From the NCBI GenBank assembly GCA_040223615.1, contig JAVKFY010000061.1:124001-188000 (forward strand): a DNA stretch of 64,000 nucleotides, read 5' to 3'. Both the position numbers and the translations under genes were made by a program. Numbering within the stretch: position 1 is the stretch's first letter; the number at the start of each line of letters is the position of its first letter. The DNA is from JAVKFY01 sp040223615. GTDB taxonomy: Bacteria; Pseudomonadota; Alphaproteobacteria; GCA-2731375. The notes below the pieces were generated by a model that made no database searches, was not told the DNA's origin, and worked only from the letters and a program-made list of their open reading frames with translations. Positions 30,751 to 39,320 of this stretch are shown piece after piece.

Positions 30751-30890
30751 GACGGCACGCCTCCTCGCTGGGACGGCATGATACCCCGTCACGTCGGCAA
30801 CCGTCGAGGCAGCCATCCGCGCGCTTCACGAGAGGCCGATCAATGCCTACGCTTCGCAAACCGCGCTTCCATCTGCATCGAGGATTGCCC

Positions 30891-31304
30891 ATGACCGCCG
30901 TAAGCGTCGAACTGCGCAGTGTCGAGGGCACCGAGGCGGCAATGGGCTGGGCGGGTGGCCATACGATCGTCGTCGATCGGCCGGACGGCAAGGCCGGCGG
31001 CATGGGCTTGGGCTTCAATGGCGCCCAGTTGCTTGCGTTGGCAATCGGCGGCTGCTTCTGCAATGACCTTCGCTATGCCGCCGAGGAGCTCGCGCTCAAA
31101 CTGGGGAACATTGCGGTGACCGTCACGGTCGACATGGAGGGCGACCCATTGGTGACGACGTCCGCCACGATGAAGGTCTCATGCGAGACCCTGGATGGGT
31201 CGGATCCCGGAGAGATCATCGACCGCGCCAAGCGGACCTGCATGGTGACGAACTCGCTCCGACGCGGCATCGAGGTGTCGGTGGAGACGTCGCATATTGA
31301 ATGA
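30891..31304 (+). CDS. OsmC family peroxiredoxin-like protein
   Basis: 137 residues; the ATG at 30891 has GAGG 8 bases upstream and is preferred over 30843. Two cysteine regions match the OsmC fold: ALAIGGCFCNDLR at the start of the central helix and AKRTCMVTNSL near the end. OsmC/Ohr proteins reduce organic hydroperoxides in the cytoplasm, although a variant with C-x-C rather than a single Cys may differ in chemistry. It stands alone, 76 bases upstream of the Rieske oxygenase gene on the same strand. Confidence 0.85.
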   Translation: MTAVSVELRSVEGTEAAMGWAGGHTIVVDRPDGKAGGMGLGFNGAQLLALAIGGCFCNDLRYAAEELALKLGNIAVTVTVDMEGDPLVTTSATMKVSCETLDGSDPGEIIDRAKRTCMVTNSLRRGIEVSVETSHIE

Positions 31305-31380
31305 GGCGAGAGCCTTCAATCGCCGGCCATGCCGGGCATAGGCGTTTGACCGCCTCTCGCCAGCGCGGCACTCTCAGCGC

Positions 31381-32676
31381 ATGCTGAGCACCGAACAGAA
31401 CCGCCTCGTCACCGAGACCAAACCGGGCACGCCGGCGGGCGAATTGCTGCGCCGCTACTGGCAGCCGGCGGCGCTGGTCGAGGAACTGCAGGGCGAGCGT
31501 CCGGTTATGCCGGTGCGTCTGCTGGGCGAGGAACTGGTGCTGTTTCGGGACGACGCCGGCGTCTATGGCCTGATCGGGCGGCACTGCGCGCATCGCGGCG
31601 CCGACCTGTGCTACGGCCGGCTGGAGGACGGCGGCCTGCGCTGCCCGTTCCACGGCTGGCTGTTCGATGTCGCCGGCAGGTGCCTGGAACAGCCGGCCGA
31701 ACCGGTCACCTCGAATTTCCACCGCAAGGTGCGCCACCCCGGCTATCCGGTGCGCGAGGCGAGCGGCATCCTGTTCGCCTATCTCGGGCCAGGCGAGCCG
31801 CCGCCGCTGCCCACCTTCGACTGCTTCCGGGCGCCAGGCAGCCACACCTTCGCCTTCAAGGGCCACATCGACGCCAACTGGCTGCAATCGCTGGAGGTCG
31901 GCATCGACCCGGCGCACGCCGCCTACCTGCACCGTTATTTCGAGGACGCCGAGGCCGACGAGGCCTACGGCCTGCAATTCCGCGACCGCGTGGACAACAC
32001 TGAAATACCTCTCACGCAACTCATGCGCCAGTTCCCGAACCCTCAGATCGAGGTCGAGACCACCGGCTACGGCCTGCGCATCTTCGCGCTGCGCGATCTG
32101 GACGACACGCGGCGCCACGTGCGCGTCACCAACCTGGCCTTTCCGCAGGCCATCGTCATCCCGCTCAGCACCGACATGACGCTGACCCAGTGGCACGTGC
32201 CGATCGACGACCGGCAGAGCTGGTGGTACGCGATCTTCACGGCGTTCTCGGCGCCGGTGGACCAGGCGCAGATGCGCGCCGACCGGGTCAAGCTGATCGA
32301 GACGCCGGGCTATCGCCCGCGCCGCAACCGGACCAACCATTGGGGTTACGACGCCGCCGAGCAGCGCGCGCGGACCTATACCGGTATGGGCGAGGACATC
32401 AACGTGCACGACGCCTGGGCCGTGGAGTCGCCCGGCCCCATCGCCGACCGCACCCGCGAGCACCTCGGCACCACCGACAGGGCGATCATCGCCAACCGCA
32501 AGCTGCTGTTTGCCGCGCTCGACGCGGTTGGCAAGGGCGAACCGCCGATGGCGCTGGCCGATCCGGCGAACCCGCTGGCCATCGACACGGTCGTCCCGCT
32601 GGACGGTTGGGACGCGGCCTGGCGCGCGGCCGAGGCGAGGCGCCGCGCCGCCTCGCCCTGGGCCAGCCGCCAATGA
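31381..32676 (+). CDS. Rieske [2Fe-2S] ring-hydroxylating oxygenase, alpha subunit
   Basis: 431 residues. The Rieske cluster ligands are in CAHRGADL and CPFHGW (C-x-H ... C-x2-H), and the non-haem iron site is marked by GIDPAHAAYLHRYFED. The type is phthalate-dioxygenase-like (long alpha subunit, no separate beta subunit). It hydroxylates or demethylates an aromatic or N-alkyl substrate using electrons from a reductase; no reductase gene is nearby. It overlaps the glutamine-synthetase-like gene by 4 bases (ATGA), so the two products are made together. The substrate is unknown. Confidence 0.9.
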   Translation: MLSTEQNRLVTETKPGTPAGELLRRYWQPAALVEELQGERPVMPVRLLGEELVLFRDDAGVYGLIGRHCAHRGADLCYGRLEDGGLRCPFHGWLFDVAGRCLEQPAEPVTSNFHRKVRHPGYPVREASGILFAYLGPGEPPPLPTFDCFRAPGSHTFAFKGHIDANWLQSLEVGIDPAHAAYLHRYFEDAEADEAYGLQFRDRVDNTEIPLTQLMRQFPNPQIEVETTGYGLRIFALRDLDDTRRHVRVTNLAFPQAIVIPLSTDMTLTQWHVPIDDRQSWWYAIFTAFSAPVDQAQMRADRVKLIETPGYRPRRNRTNHWGYDAAEQRARTYTGMGEDINVHDAWAVESPGPIADRTREHLGTTDRAIIANRKLLFAALDAVGKGEPPMALADPANPLAIDTVVPLDGWDAAWRAAEARRRAASPWASRQ

Positions 32677-34127
32677 CGACCGGCTCGACCGGCCGCCACG
32701 CCTTCGTCGAACGCGCCGGACTGGCCACGGCGGAACGCGACCACAGCTGCCGCGAACTGCTGAAACGCGTGGCGGCCGACGGCATCGAGGCGGTGCGCCT
32801 GTCCTTCGTCGACCAGCACGGCATTCTTCGCGGCAAGACCCTCGTCATCTCCGAACTGGCGGGTGCGTTGTCGAACGGCTGCTCGATGACCTCGACGCTG
32901 CTGACCAAGGACACCTCGCACCGCACCGTGTTCGCCGCCTTCACCGCCGACGGCGGCGTCGGTATCGAGGAAATGGCCGGCGCGGCCGACTTCCTGATGG
33001 TGCCCGACCCGGCGAGTTTCCGCGTGCTGCCCTGGGCCGAGGCGACCGGCTGGCTGCTGTGCGACATCTACTTCCCGAGCGGCGCAGCCGTCCCGTTCTC
33101 GACCCGCGCGATCCTGGCCAAGTCGCTCGACGAGCTGAGAACCCGCGGCTACGAGCTGGTCTGCGGCCTGGAAGTCGAGTTCCACCTGTTCGAGATCGAC
33201 GACGCCAAGCTCGATCCCGGCGACGCGACCATGCCCGGCGCCGCACCGGAGGTCTCGCTGCTGACCCAGGGCTATCGCTACCTCACGGAAGCGCGCGGCG
33301 ACGAGATCGAACCGCTGATGACCCTGCTGCGCCGCTCGCTGCAGGCGCTTGACCTGCCGATCCGCTCCCTGGAAGTCGAGTTCGGGCCGTCGCAGGCCGA
33401 GATCACCTTCGCGCCGTCGACGGGCATGGCACCGGCCGACCAGATGGTGCTGTTCCGCTCCGCCGTGGGCCAGATCTGCCGGCGCCAGGGCATCCTCGCC
33501 AGCTTCATGTGCCGCCCGGCGCTGCCCAACGTGCTGTCCAGCGGCTGGCACCTGCACCAGTCGCTGACCAAGGACGGCGCCAACGCTTTCATGCCGGCCG
33601 ATACAGGCGAACCGCTGTCACCGCTTGGCATGGGCTATCTCGCCGGGCTGCTCGAACACGCCGGCGCCGCGTCGGTGTTCACCACGCCGACGATCAACGG
33701 CTACAAGCGCTACCGCCCCTATTCGCTGGCGCCGGACCGGGTGAACTGGGGCATCGACAACAAGGGCGCGATGCTGCGCGTGAACGGCGCGCCGGGCGAC
33801 CACGGCAGCCGGATCGAGAACCGCATCGGCGAGCCCGCCGCCAACCCCTACCTCTACATGGCCAGCCAGGTCGCCGCCGGGCTGGACGGTGTCGACCGTG
33901 GCCTGACGCCGCCGCCGCCGGCCGGCGCGCCGTACGAACAGCCGGCGGCGAAACTGCCGGCCAGCCTGATCGAAGCGGTGGACGCGCTCGCCGCCTCCGA
34001 GCTCTACCGCGAGGCCTTCGGCGACCGGTTCGTCGACTATCTCGTGCATATCAAGAAAGCCGAGATCGCCCGCTTCCTCTCCGACGTCACCGACTGGGAG
34101 CAGCGCGAGTATCTGACGCTGTTCTAG
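32673..34127 (+). CDS. Glutamine-synthetase-like glutamate-amine ligase
   Basis: 484 residues from the ATG at 32673. It has the GS fold marks: LEVEFHLFEID (first metal Glu), SLEVEFGPSQAEITFAP (Glu pair), the WHLHQSL motif with the ammonium/ATP His, and RIENRIGEPAANPYLYMASQ (Arg and Glu at the glutamate site). The N-terminal beta-Grasp domain is present but shorter than in GlnA. Members of this branch (PuuA, IpuC, gamma-glutamylanilide synthetase) join glutamate to an amine rather than ammonia. Pairing with a Rieske oxygenase recalls aniline degradation, in which an amine is gamma-glutamylated before oxidation. Confidence 0.85.
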   Translation: MTTGSTGRHAFVERAGLATAERDHSCRELLKRVAADGIEAVRLSFVDQHGILRGKTLVISELAGALSNGCSMTSTLLTKDTSHRTVFAAFTADGGVGIEEMAGAADFLMVPDPASFRVLPWAEATGWLLCDIYFPSGAAVPFSTRAILAKSLDELRTRGYELVCGLEVEFHLFEIDDAKLDPGDATMPGAAPEVSLLTQGYRYLTEARGDEIEPLMTLLRRSLQALDLPIRSLEVEFGPSQAEITFAPSTGMAPADQMVLFRSAVGQICRRQGILASFMCRPALPNVLSSGWHLHQSLTKDGANAFMPADTGEPLSPLGMGYLAGLLEHAGAASVFTTPTINGYKRYRPYSLAPDRVNWGIDNKGAMLRVNGAPGDHGSRIENRIGEPAANPYLYMASQVAAGLDGVDRGLTPPPPAGAPYEQPAAKLPASLIEAVDALAASELYREAFGDRFVDYLVHIKKAEIARFLSDVTDWEQREYLTLF

Positions 34128-34228
34128 GCTCGCCGCCATTCGAGGCGGCTGCCCAACGTGAGCACAATCCTGCGAAGATGCGGTGCAGGCGAAATCGGCC
34201 TAGTCTTTCGCAAAAGGGGAGACACGCC

Positions 34229-35956
34229 ATGCACGACATCGTCATTCGCGGCGGAAAGATCGTCGACGGCTCGGGCGCGGACGCGTTTGCCGGCGACGTC
34301 GCCCTGCAAGGCGACCGCATCGTCCAGGTCGGCGGCAAGGCCGGCCCGGGCAAGCGCGAGATCGACGCCGACGGCGCGCTGGTCACGCCGGGCTTCGTCG
34401 ACATCCACACCCATTATGACGGCCAAGTCACCTGGGACCCCTACCTCACGCCGTCGAGCTGGCACGGCGTGACCTCCCTGGTGATGGGCAATTGCGGCGT
34501 CGGCTTCGCGCCGGCGCGCCCGGACCGCCACGACTGGCTGATCGGCCGGATGGAGGGCGTGGAGGACATCCCCGGCTCGGCCCTGGCCGAGGGCATCGAC
34601 TGGACCTGGGAGAGCTTCCCGGACTACCTCGACGCGCTCGACGTCAAGCCGCTGGCGCTCGACGTCGGCACCCAGGTGCCGCACGGCGCGGTGCGCGCCT
34701 ACGTGATGGGCGAGCGCGGCGCGCGCAACCAGCCGGCGACGCCGGACGACATCGCCGCGATGGCCGACATCGTGGAGCAGGGCCTGCGCGCCGGCGCGCT
34801 CGGCTTCTCCTCGTCGCGCACCATGCTGCACCGCGCGGTCGACGGCGAGCCGGTGCCCGGCACCTTCGCCGGCCACGACGAGCTGATGGGCATCGGCCGG
34901 GCCTGCGGCCGCGCCGGCCACGGCGTGTTCGAGATCAGCTCCGACCTCGGCATCATGGGCACCGAGTCGCGCTTCAAGGACGACGTGATCTGGATGCGCG
35001 ACCTGTCCCGCGAGACCGGCCTGCCGGTCAGCTTCATCCTCACGCAGGACCAGCGCTGGCCGGACGAGTGGCGCAACGTCGCCGGCTGGGCCAGCGAGGC
35101 GGTCGCCGACGGCGCCCGGCTGATGCTGCAGACCGGCTCCAAGCCGCCCGGCCTGCTGATGGGCCTCGGCTCGACCATGCACCCGTTCCAGGGCCACCCG
35201 ACCTACATGGAGATCGCCGACCTGCCGCTGACCGAACGCGCCCGGCGGCTGTCCGATCCGGCGGTGAAGGCCCGGCTGCTGGCCGAGGAATCGACCTTGA
35301 AGAGCGCCTTCAACAGGCACGTGTTCAACCACTTCGCCGGCATGTTCCCGCTGGGCGACCCGCCGGACTACGAGCCCGGCCCGGACCAGTCGGTGGCGGC
35401 GCTGGCGGACAAGGCGGGGCGCGACCCGCGCGCCTTCCTGCTCGACACCATGCTGGGCCGCGACGGCACCGAACTGGTCTACTACCCGCTGCAGAACTAC
35501 GCCTACGGCGACTTCTCCGCCGTCTACGAGATGCTGAACCACCCGCTGTCGCTGCTCAGCCTGTCCGACGGCGGCGCGCATTGCGGCCTGATCTGCGATG
35601 CCAGCGCGCCGACCTTCGTGCTGACCCACTGGGTCCGCGACCGCCAGCGCGGCCCGCGTCTGCGCCTGGAGACCGCCGTGCGGAAACAGACCTCGGCGAC
35701 CGCCAGCGCCTACGGCCTGAACGACCGTGGCCTGCTGAAGCCCGGCTACCGCGCCGACGTCAACGTGATCGACTTCGACGGCCTGCGCCTGCACGCGCCC
35801 GAACGCGTCGCCGACCTGCCGGCCGGCGGCCAGCGCCTGGTGCAGCGCGGCGACGGCTACCTGGCGACCATCGTCGCGGGCACCCAGACCTACGCCAACG
35901 GCGAGGCGACGGGCGCGTTGCCAGGCAAGCTGGTCCGCGGGCCGCAGGCGGTGTAG
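34229..35956 (+). CDS. N-acyl-D-amino-acid deacylase family amidohydrolase
   Basis: 575 residues from the ATG at 34229, preceded by GGGGAG. The metal-binding start HTHYDGQVTWDPYLTPSSWH and the conserved VMGNCGVGFAPARP block are hallmarks of the D-aminoacylase/amidohydrolase-3 group. The end (GLLKPGYRADVNVIDFDGL) is the usual closing motif. These enzymes hydrolyse N-acyl-D-amino acids or related amides. The gene is 101 bases behind the glutamine-synthetase-like gene on the same strand and may belong to the same catabolic unit. Confidence 0.88.
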   Translation: MHDIVIRGGKIVDGSGADAFAGDVALQGDRIVQVGGKAGPGKREIDADGALVTPGFVDIHTHYDGQVTWDPYLTPSSWHGVTSLVMGNCGVGFAPARPDRHDWLIGRMEGVEDIPGSALAEGIDWTWESFPDYLDALDVKPLALDVGTQVPHGAVRAYVMGERGARNQPATPDDIAAMADIVEQGLRAGALGFSSSRTMLHRAVDGEPVPGTFAGHDELMGIGRACGRAGHGVFEISSDLGIMGTESRFKDDVIWMRDLSRETGLPVSFILTQDQRWPDEWRNVAGWASEAVADGARLMLQTGSKPPGLLMGLGSTMHPFQGHPTYMEIADLPLTERARRLSDPAVKARLLAEESTLKSAFNRHVFNHFAGMFPLGDPPDYEPGPDQSVAALADKAGRDPRAFLLDTMLGRDGTELVYYPLQNYAYGDFSAVYEMLNHPLSLLSLSDGGAHCGLICDASAPTFVLTHWVRDRQRGPRLRLETAVRKQTSATASAYGLNDRGLLKPGYRADVNVIDFDGLRLHAPERVADLPAGGQRLVQRGDGYLATIVAGTQTYANGEATGALPGKLVRGPQAV

Positions 35957-35988
35957 CTGGCCGACGTGGGTTTTGACCCCACGGCCGT

Positions 35989-36044
35989 CACCCACCTCAC
36001 CTGTCCTCTCCGCCCCTGGGCAGAGAGGACAGGTGAGGTGGGTG
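35989..36044. repeat. Hairpin repeat element A, copy 2
   Basis: A perfect 22-bp inverted repeat around a 12-base loop, arms CACCCACCTCACCTGTCCTC at the left and its complement at the right. It shares its left arm with the element at 6864-6975. It lies downstream of the deacylase gene and upstream of the NnrU-like gene, both on the plus strand. Confidence 0.75.
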
Positions 36045-36149
36045 CTGAACCAGGGGCGCGCGCGGTATAGCGGAATCGACGGCGCCGTCGCCGACAATGG
36101 CCTCCCAGATGATTGACCACGGTCTTGATCCCCGGCACATCATGTCCCG

Positions 36150-36803
36150 ATGATCCATTTCGCCGTCGCCGTCGTCTGTTTCCTGCTGCTGCACAGCCTG
36201 CCTGCGCGGCCGGCCTGGCGCGCGCGGCTGGTCTCGGCGGTCGGCGAGCGTACCTATCTGGTCGCCTATTCCGTGCTGTCGGTGGTGCTGCTGGTCTGGG
36301 TGATCCGGGCGGCGCTGGCGGCGCCCTATGTGGCGCTGTGGCCGCCGGCGGCATGGCAGGCCTGGGTGGCGATGATGGGGACCGCGCCGGCCTTTGCCGT
36401 GCTCGGCGCCGCCGCCCTGCAACCGAACCCGCTGTCGGCCGCCTTCGTCACCGGCGACTTCGATCCCGACAGGCCCGGCATCGTCGGCCTGCTGAGACAC
36501 CCGGTGCTGTTCGGCGCCGGCCTGTGGGCGCTCGCGCACCTGCCGGCCAACGGCGACGTCGTCTCGGTGGTGCTGTTCGGAGGTCTGGCGCTGTTCGCGG
36601 CCGGTGGCACCTTTCTCCTCGACCGGCGTCACCGCCGCCGCCTGGGCGAGAACGCCTGGCACGATCTCGACCAGGCCCGCCGCGGTGTCCGACCCGACGC
36701 CAGGATGATCGTCGGCGCCATGGCCGGACTCGCGGCGTGGTTCGCCATGGTCCTGGGCCTGCACGAGTGGCTGTTCGGCGTTGGCCCGCTCACCTACCTG
36801 TAG
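36150..36803 (+). CDS. NnrU family membrane protein
   Basis: 217 residues with about six membrane segments. The motif GLLRHPVLFGAGLWALAHLP followed by NGD is typical of NnrU, a membrane protein first noted next to denitrification regulators. Its biochemical role is still unclear; some related proteins act in fatty acid or isoprenoid alkylation, but I do not infer that here. It is convergent with the encapsulin gene (17 bases between stops). Confidence 0.82.
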   Translation: MIHFAVAVVCFLLLHSLPARPAWRARLVSAVGERTYLVAYSVLSVVLLVWVIRAALAAPYVALWPPAAWQAWVAMMGTAPAFAVLGAAALQPNPLSAAFVTGDFDPDRPGIVGLLRHPVLFGAGLWALAHLPANGDVVSVVLFGGLALFAAGGTFLLDRRHRRRLGENAWHDLDQARRGVRPDARMIVGAMAGLAAWFAMVLGLHEWLFGVGPLTYL

Positions 36804-36820
36804 GCGGCTACCCTAAACGC

Positions 36821-37627
36821 TCACTTGTAGACGAAAGGGACCGCCGCCTCCGGCGCCAGGTCGCGGAAGGTGAAGCTCTCGACCAGGTAGAGCTCGACCG
36901 AGTCGCGGTCATGGCCGAAGTAGCCGATCGAGATGTCGCGTCCGACGGTGAGCTTGAAGTCGCCGCCGCGCTGCGACACCAGCACCGCCCCGTCGACCGC
37001 CGGCGCCCAGATCAGCGGCCCGTCGAGAAGCTGCCGCACATGATCGATCACCGGGAACCCCGACCTGGTGGTGGTTCGGTGCAGGCCCTCCCAGCAGCGC
37101 GGGCCGAGCGCCAGCGCGAACGGCCCTTCCACGCCCTCGGCCTTCATCTGCGCCAGACCGGCGACGACGGTGTCGGGATACTTGGTGTAGTCGGCCGACA
37201 GTGTCAGCTTGGACTTCGCCGAGGCGTCCGCGATGCCTTCGATGCCGGCCTCCTTGTAGCCGTTGAACACGGCGCCGTCCTCGATCCCGGCCAGGGTCGC
37301 GGCGGCATCGCGCGCGGCGTCGAGATCGACGTCGTCGGCGCCGCGGTCGATCGCCTCGATCTCTTCGCGGCTCAGCGTGAACGGCACCCGCACCTCGATG
37401 AGCTGCAGGGTCTGCCGCAGCCGCACCTCGGTGCCCTTGGCATGGCCGCGAATCGGTTTCGCGCGGCCGAGGTCGACGGCGCTCGCCGACCAGCCCAGCG
37501 GGCCGTCGAAGTCGACCAGCTTGCGCGCCGCCAGGCGCAGGTTCAGCACCTCGCGCGCTTCCTCTTCGATTTCTTGCCAGGCGCCAGCAGACACCGGCGC
37601 GAGTTCTCGTCTCAGGTCGCTCATCAT
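36821..37627 (-). CDS. Encapsulin nanocompartment shell protein
   Basis: 268 residues, start at 37627 or the next ATG at 37624. The sequence follows family 1 encapsulin (Linocin-M18 / HK97-like fold): an N-terminal RRELAPVSAGAWQEIEEEA helix, PLGWSASAVDLGRAKPI, then FALALGPRCWEGLHRTT and the C-terminal DISIGYFGHDRDSVELYLVE. Such proteins self-assemble into T=1 cages in the cytoplasm. The preceding gene encodes an encapsulated ferritin whose stop lies 7 bases before this start, overlapping the AGGAG ribosome site, so shell and cargo are co-expressed. Confidence 0.95.
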   Translation of the reverse strand: MMSDLRRELAPVSAGAWQEIEEEAREVLNLRLAARKLVDFDGPLGWSASAVDLGRAKPIRGHAKGTEVRLRQTLQLIEVRVPFTLSREEIEAIDRGADDVDLDAARDAAATLAGIEDGAVFNGYKEAGIEGIADASAKSKLTLSADYTKYPDTVVAGLAQMKAEGVEGPFALALGPRCWEGLHRTTTRSGFPVIDHVRQLLDGPLIWAPAVDGAVLVSQRGGDFKLTVGRDISIGYFGHDRDSVELYLVESFTFRDLAPEAAVPFVYK

Positions 37628-37634
37628 GTGTCTC

Positions 37635-38003
37635 CTAGCGCTTCAGGCTGCCGATGCCGAGCGAGCCATCGCCGGCCGCCTTCCCACCTTCGTCCTCGCC
37701 ACCGGTGGCGGCCTCCTCCGCGTCCACGATCGCACCGGGCGCGTTCAGGTAGGTGGACAGCTCCTCGTCGAACTTCGGCACCCGCCGACGCAGCCATTCC
37801 AGCACCATCGCGGCGTGCTCGATTTCCTCGTCACGGTTGTGCGCCAGGATCGCTTTCAGCTCGTCGTCGTCGGTGGCATCGACACGCTGCTGGTACCAGT
37901 CGACGGCCTCCAGCTCTTCCATTAGCGACACGATCGCGCGATGGCGGTCCTGGGTTTCGACGCTCAGCTTGTCGCGTTCCTCGTGCAGTCCTTCGCTCGC
38001 CAT
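37635..38003 (-). CDS. Encapsulated ferritin (EncFtn) cargo protein
   Basis: 122 residues. The helical core SLMEELEAVDWYQQRVDATD and AILAHNRDEEIEHAAMVLEW matches EncFtn of Rhodospirillum rubrum; Glu30, Glu60 and His63 here align with that protein's iron-binding Glu32, Glu62 and His65. The C-terminal DGSLGIGSLKR is a typical encapsulin targeting peptide. EncFtn is a ring-shaped ferroxidase that needs the encapsulin shell to store iron. GGGAGAGGAG precedes the ATG. An AT-rich patch at 38056-38085 upstream is a likely promoter. Confidence 0.95.
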   Translation of the reverse strand: MASEGLHEERDKLSVETQDRHRAIVSLMEELEAVDWYQQRVDATDDDELKAILAHNRDEEIEHAAMVLEWLRRRVPKFDEELSTYLNAPGAIVDAEEAATGGEDEGGKAAGDGSLGIGSLKR

Positions 38004-38131
38004 ATCGCTCCTCTCCCTGCCCGCGCTCGATTAGTCGAACCGCCGGCCTCGCCATAGGATTAGAGTAGATATAAACACCGCTGTAACATGCTCAAGTCCG
38101 TGACCTGAGATTCATCTAGCTGGCGGTGAAG

Positions 38132-39283
38132 CTACTGCTTCCAGGCGATCGTCGGCGGCAGCAGGTCAGCATTGACCCGCTCGCAGTTCGCCTGAACCTC
38201 GGCGAACAACCGGTCCAACGCCTGATCGGTCAAAAGGTTCGGTTGCAAGCCGAGATCGAGCAGCGCGGTGTGCTTCGGGTTGTAGTAGTGCTGCTCCAGT
38301 TCCACGCGCGGGTTCGCCACGTTGGTGATCTGCGCGTCGACCCCGGCGCGTGCCGCCGTGGCCTTCACCCGGGCCGCCAGGTCAGCCACCGAGAAATGCT
38401 CGGTGAACTGGTTGAACACCCGGAAGTCACCGGCCTCGGCCGGATTGTCCGCCGCCAGCAGCACGCACTGCAACGTGTCGCGGATGTTCAGGAAGCCGCG
38501 GGTCTGGCCGCCCTGGCCATAGACGGTCAACGGCTGGCCGGTCGCGGCCTGCACCAGGAACCGGTTCAGCACGGTGCCGAACACGTGGTCGTAGTGGAAC
38601 GAGGTGCGCAGGTCGGGCGCCTGCTCGGTCTCGTCGGTGGAGATGCCGTAGACCACCCCCTGGTTCAGGTCGGTCGCGCGCAAGCCCCAGATCCGGCAGG
38701 AGAATTCGATATTGTGCGAGTCGTGCACCTTGGACAGGTGATAGAAGCTGCCCGGCTTTTTCGGATACAGCATCCGGTCCTTGCGGCCGTTGTGCTCGAC
38801 CTCCAGCCAGCCTTCCTCGATATCGATATTCGGCGTGCCGTACTCGCCCATGGTGCCGAGCTTCACCAGGTGTGAATCCGGCGCGGCGTGGCGCATCGCG
38901 AACAGCACGTTGAGGTTGCCGATGACGTTGTTGTGCTGGGTATAGGCGGCGGCCTCGCGGCCCTGCATCGAATACGGCGCCGAGGGCTGCTCGCCATAGT
39001 GCACGATCACGTCCGGCGGGAACTCCTCGAATATCTTGTAGACGAAACGGTGATTCAGCAGGTCGCCGACGCGCAGCACGATGTCCTTGCCGCTGACCTC
39101 GCGCCACACCTTGATTCGCCGGTGTAGGCTCGGCACCGGCACCAGCGGCTCGATCCCGTCCTCCAACTCCCAGCGGCGCTTGGCGAAGTTGTCCACGACC
39201 ATCACCTCGTCGCCCCGCGCCGAAAAGCTCATCGCCGTCGGCCAGCCGAGATAGCCGTCGCCGCCAAGAATCATCACCCGCAT
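38132..39283 (-). CDS. SQD1-like NAD-dependent sugar epimerase/dehydratase (UDP-sulfoquinovose synthase type)
   Basis: 383 residues from the ATG at 39283. The Rossmann loop GGDGYLGWPT and the long blocks VHYGEQPSAPYSM, LVKLGTMGEYGTPNIDIEEG, FYHLSKVHDSHNIEF and RATDLNQGVVYG are the signature of SQD1, which converts UDP-glucose and sulfite to UDP-sulfoquinovose. Bacterial homologues also occur in polysaccharide clusters and may have other products. Here it sits with neuC- and rfbA-like genes on the same strand, 37 bases after neuC. No sulfolipid transferase (SqdX or SqdD) is visible, so a surface glycan role is equally likely. Confidence 0.82.
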   Translation of the reverse strand: MRVMILGGDGYLGWPTAMSFSARGDEVMVVDNFAKRRWELEDGIEPLVPVPSLHRRIKVWREVSGKDIVLRVGDLLNHRFVYKIFEEFPPDVIVHYGEQPSAPYSMQGREAAAYTQHNNVIGNLNVLFAMRHAAPDSHLVKLGTMGEYGTPNIDIEEGWLEVEHNGRKDRMLYPKKPGSFYHLSKVHDSHNIEFSCRIWGLRATDLNQGVVYGISTDETEQAPDLRTSFHYDHVFGTVLNRFLVQAATGQPLTVYGQGGQTRGFLNIRDTLQCVLLAADNPAEAGDFRVFNQFTEHFSVADLAARVKATAARAGVDAQITNVANPRVELEQHYYNPKHTALLDLGLQPNLLTDQALDRLFAEVQANCERVNADLLPPTIAWKQ

Positions 39284-39320
39284 CAGAATCGTCCCTTCAC
39301 GCGAAAGAATACCAGCCCGC

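Noticed and set aside
34124..36097. 657-codon open frame opposite the deacylase gene
   Set aside because: Antisense shadow in high-GC DNA; its composition is Arg/Ala/Gly-rich with no domain, while the sense gene has clear motifs.
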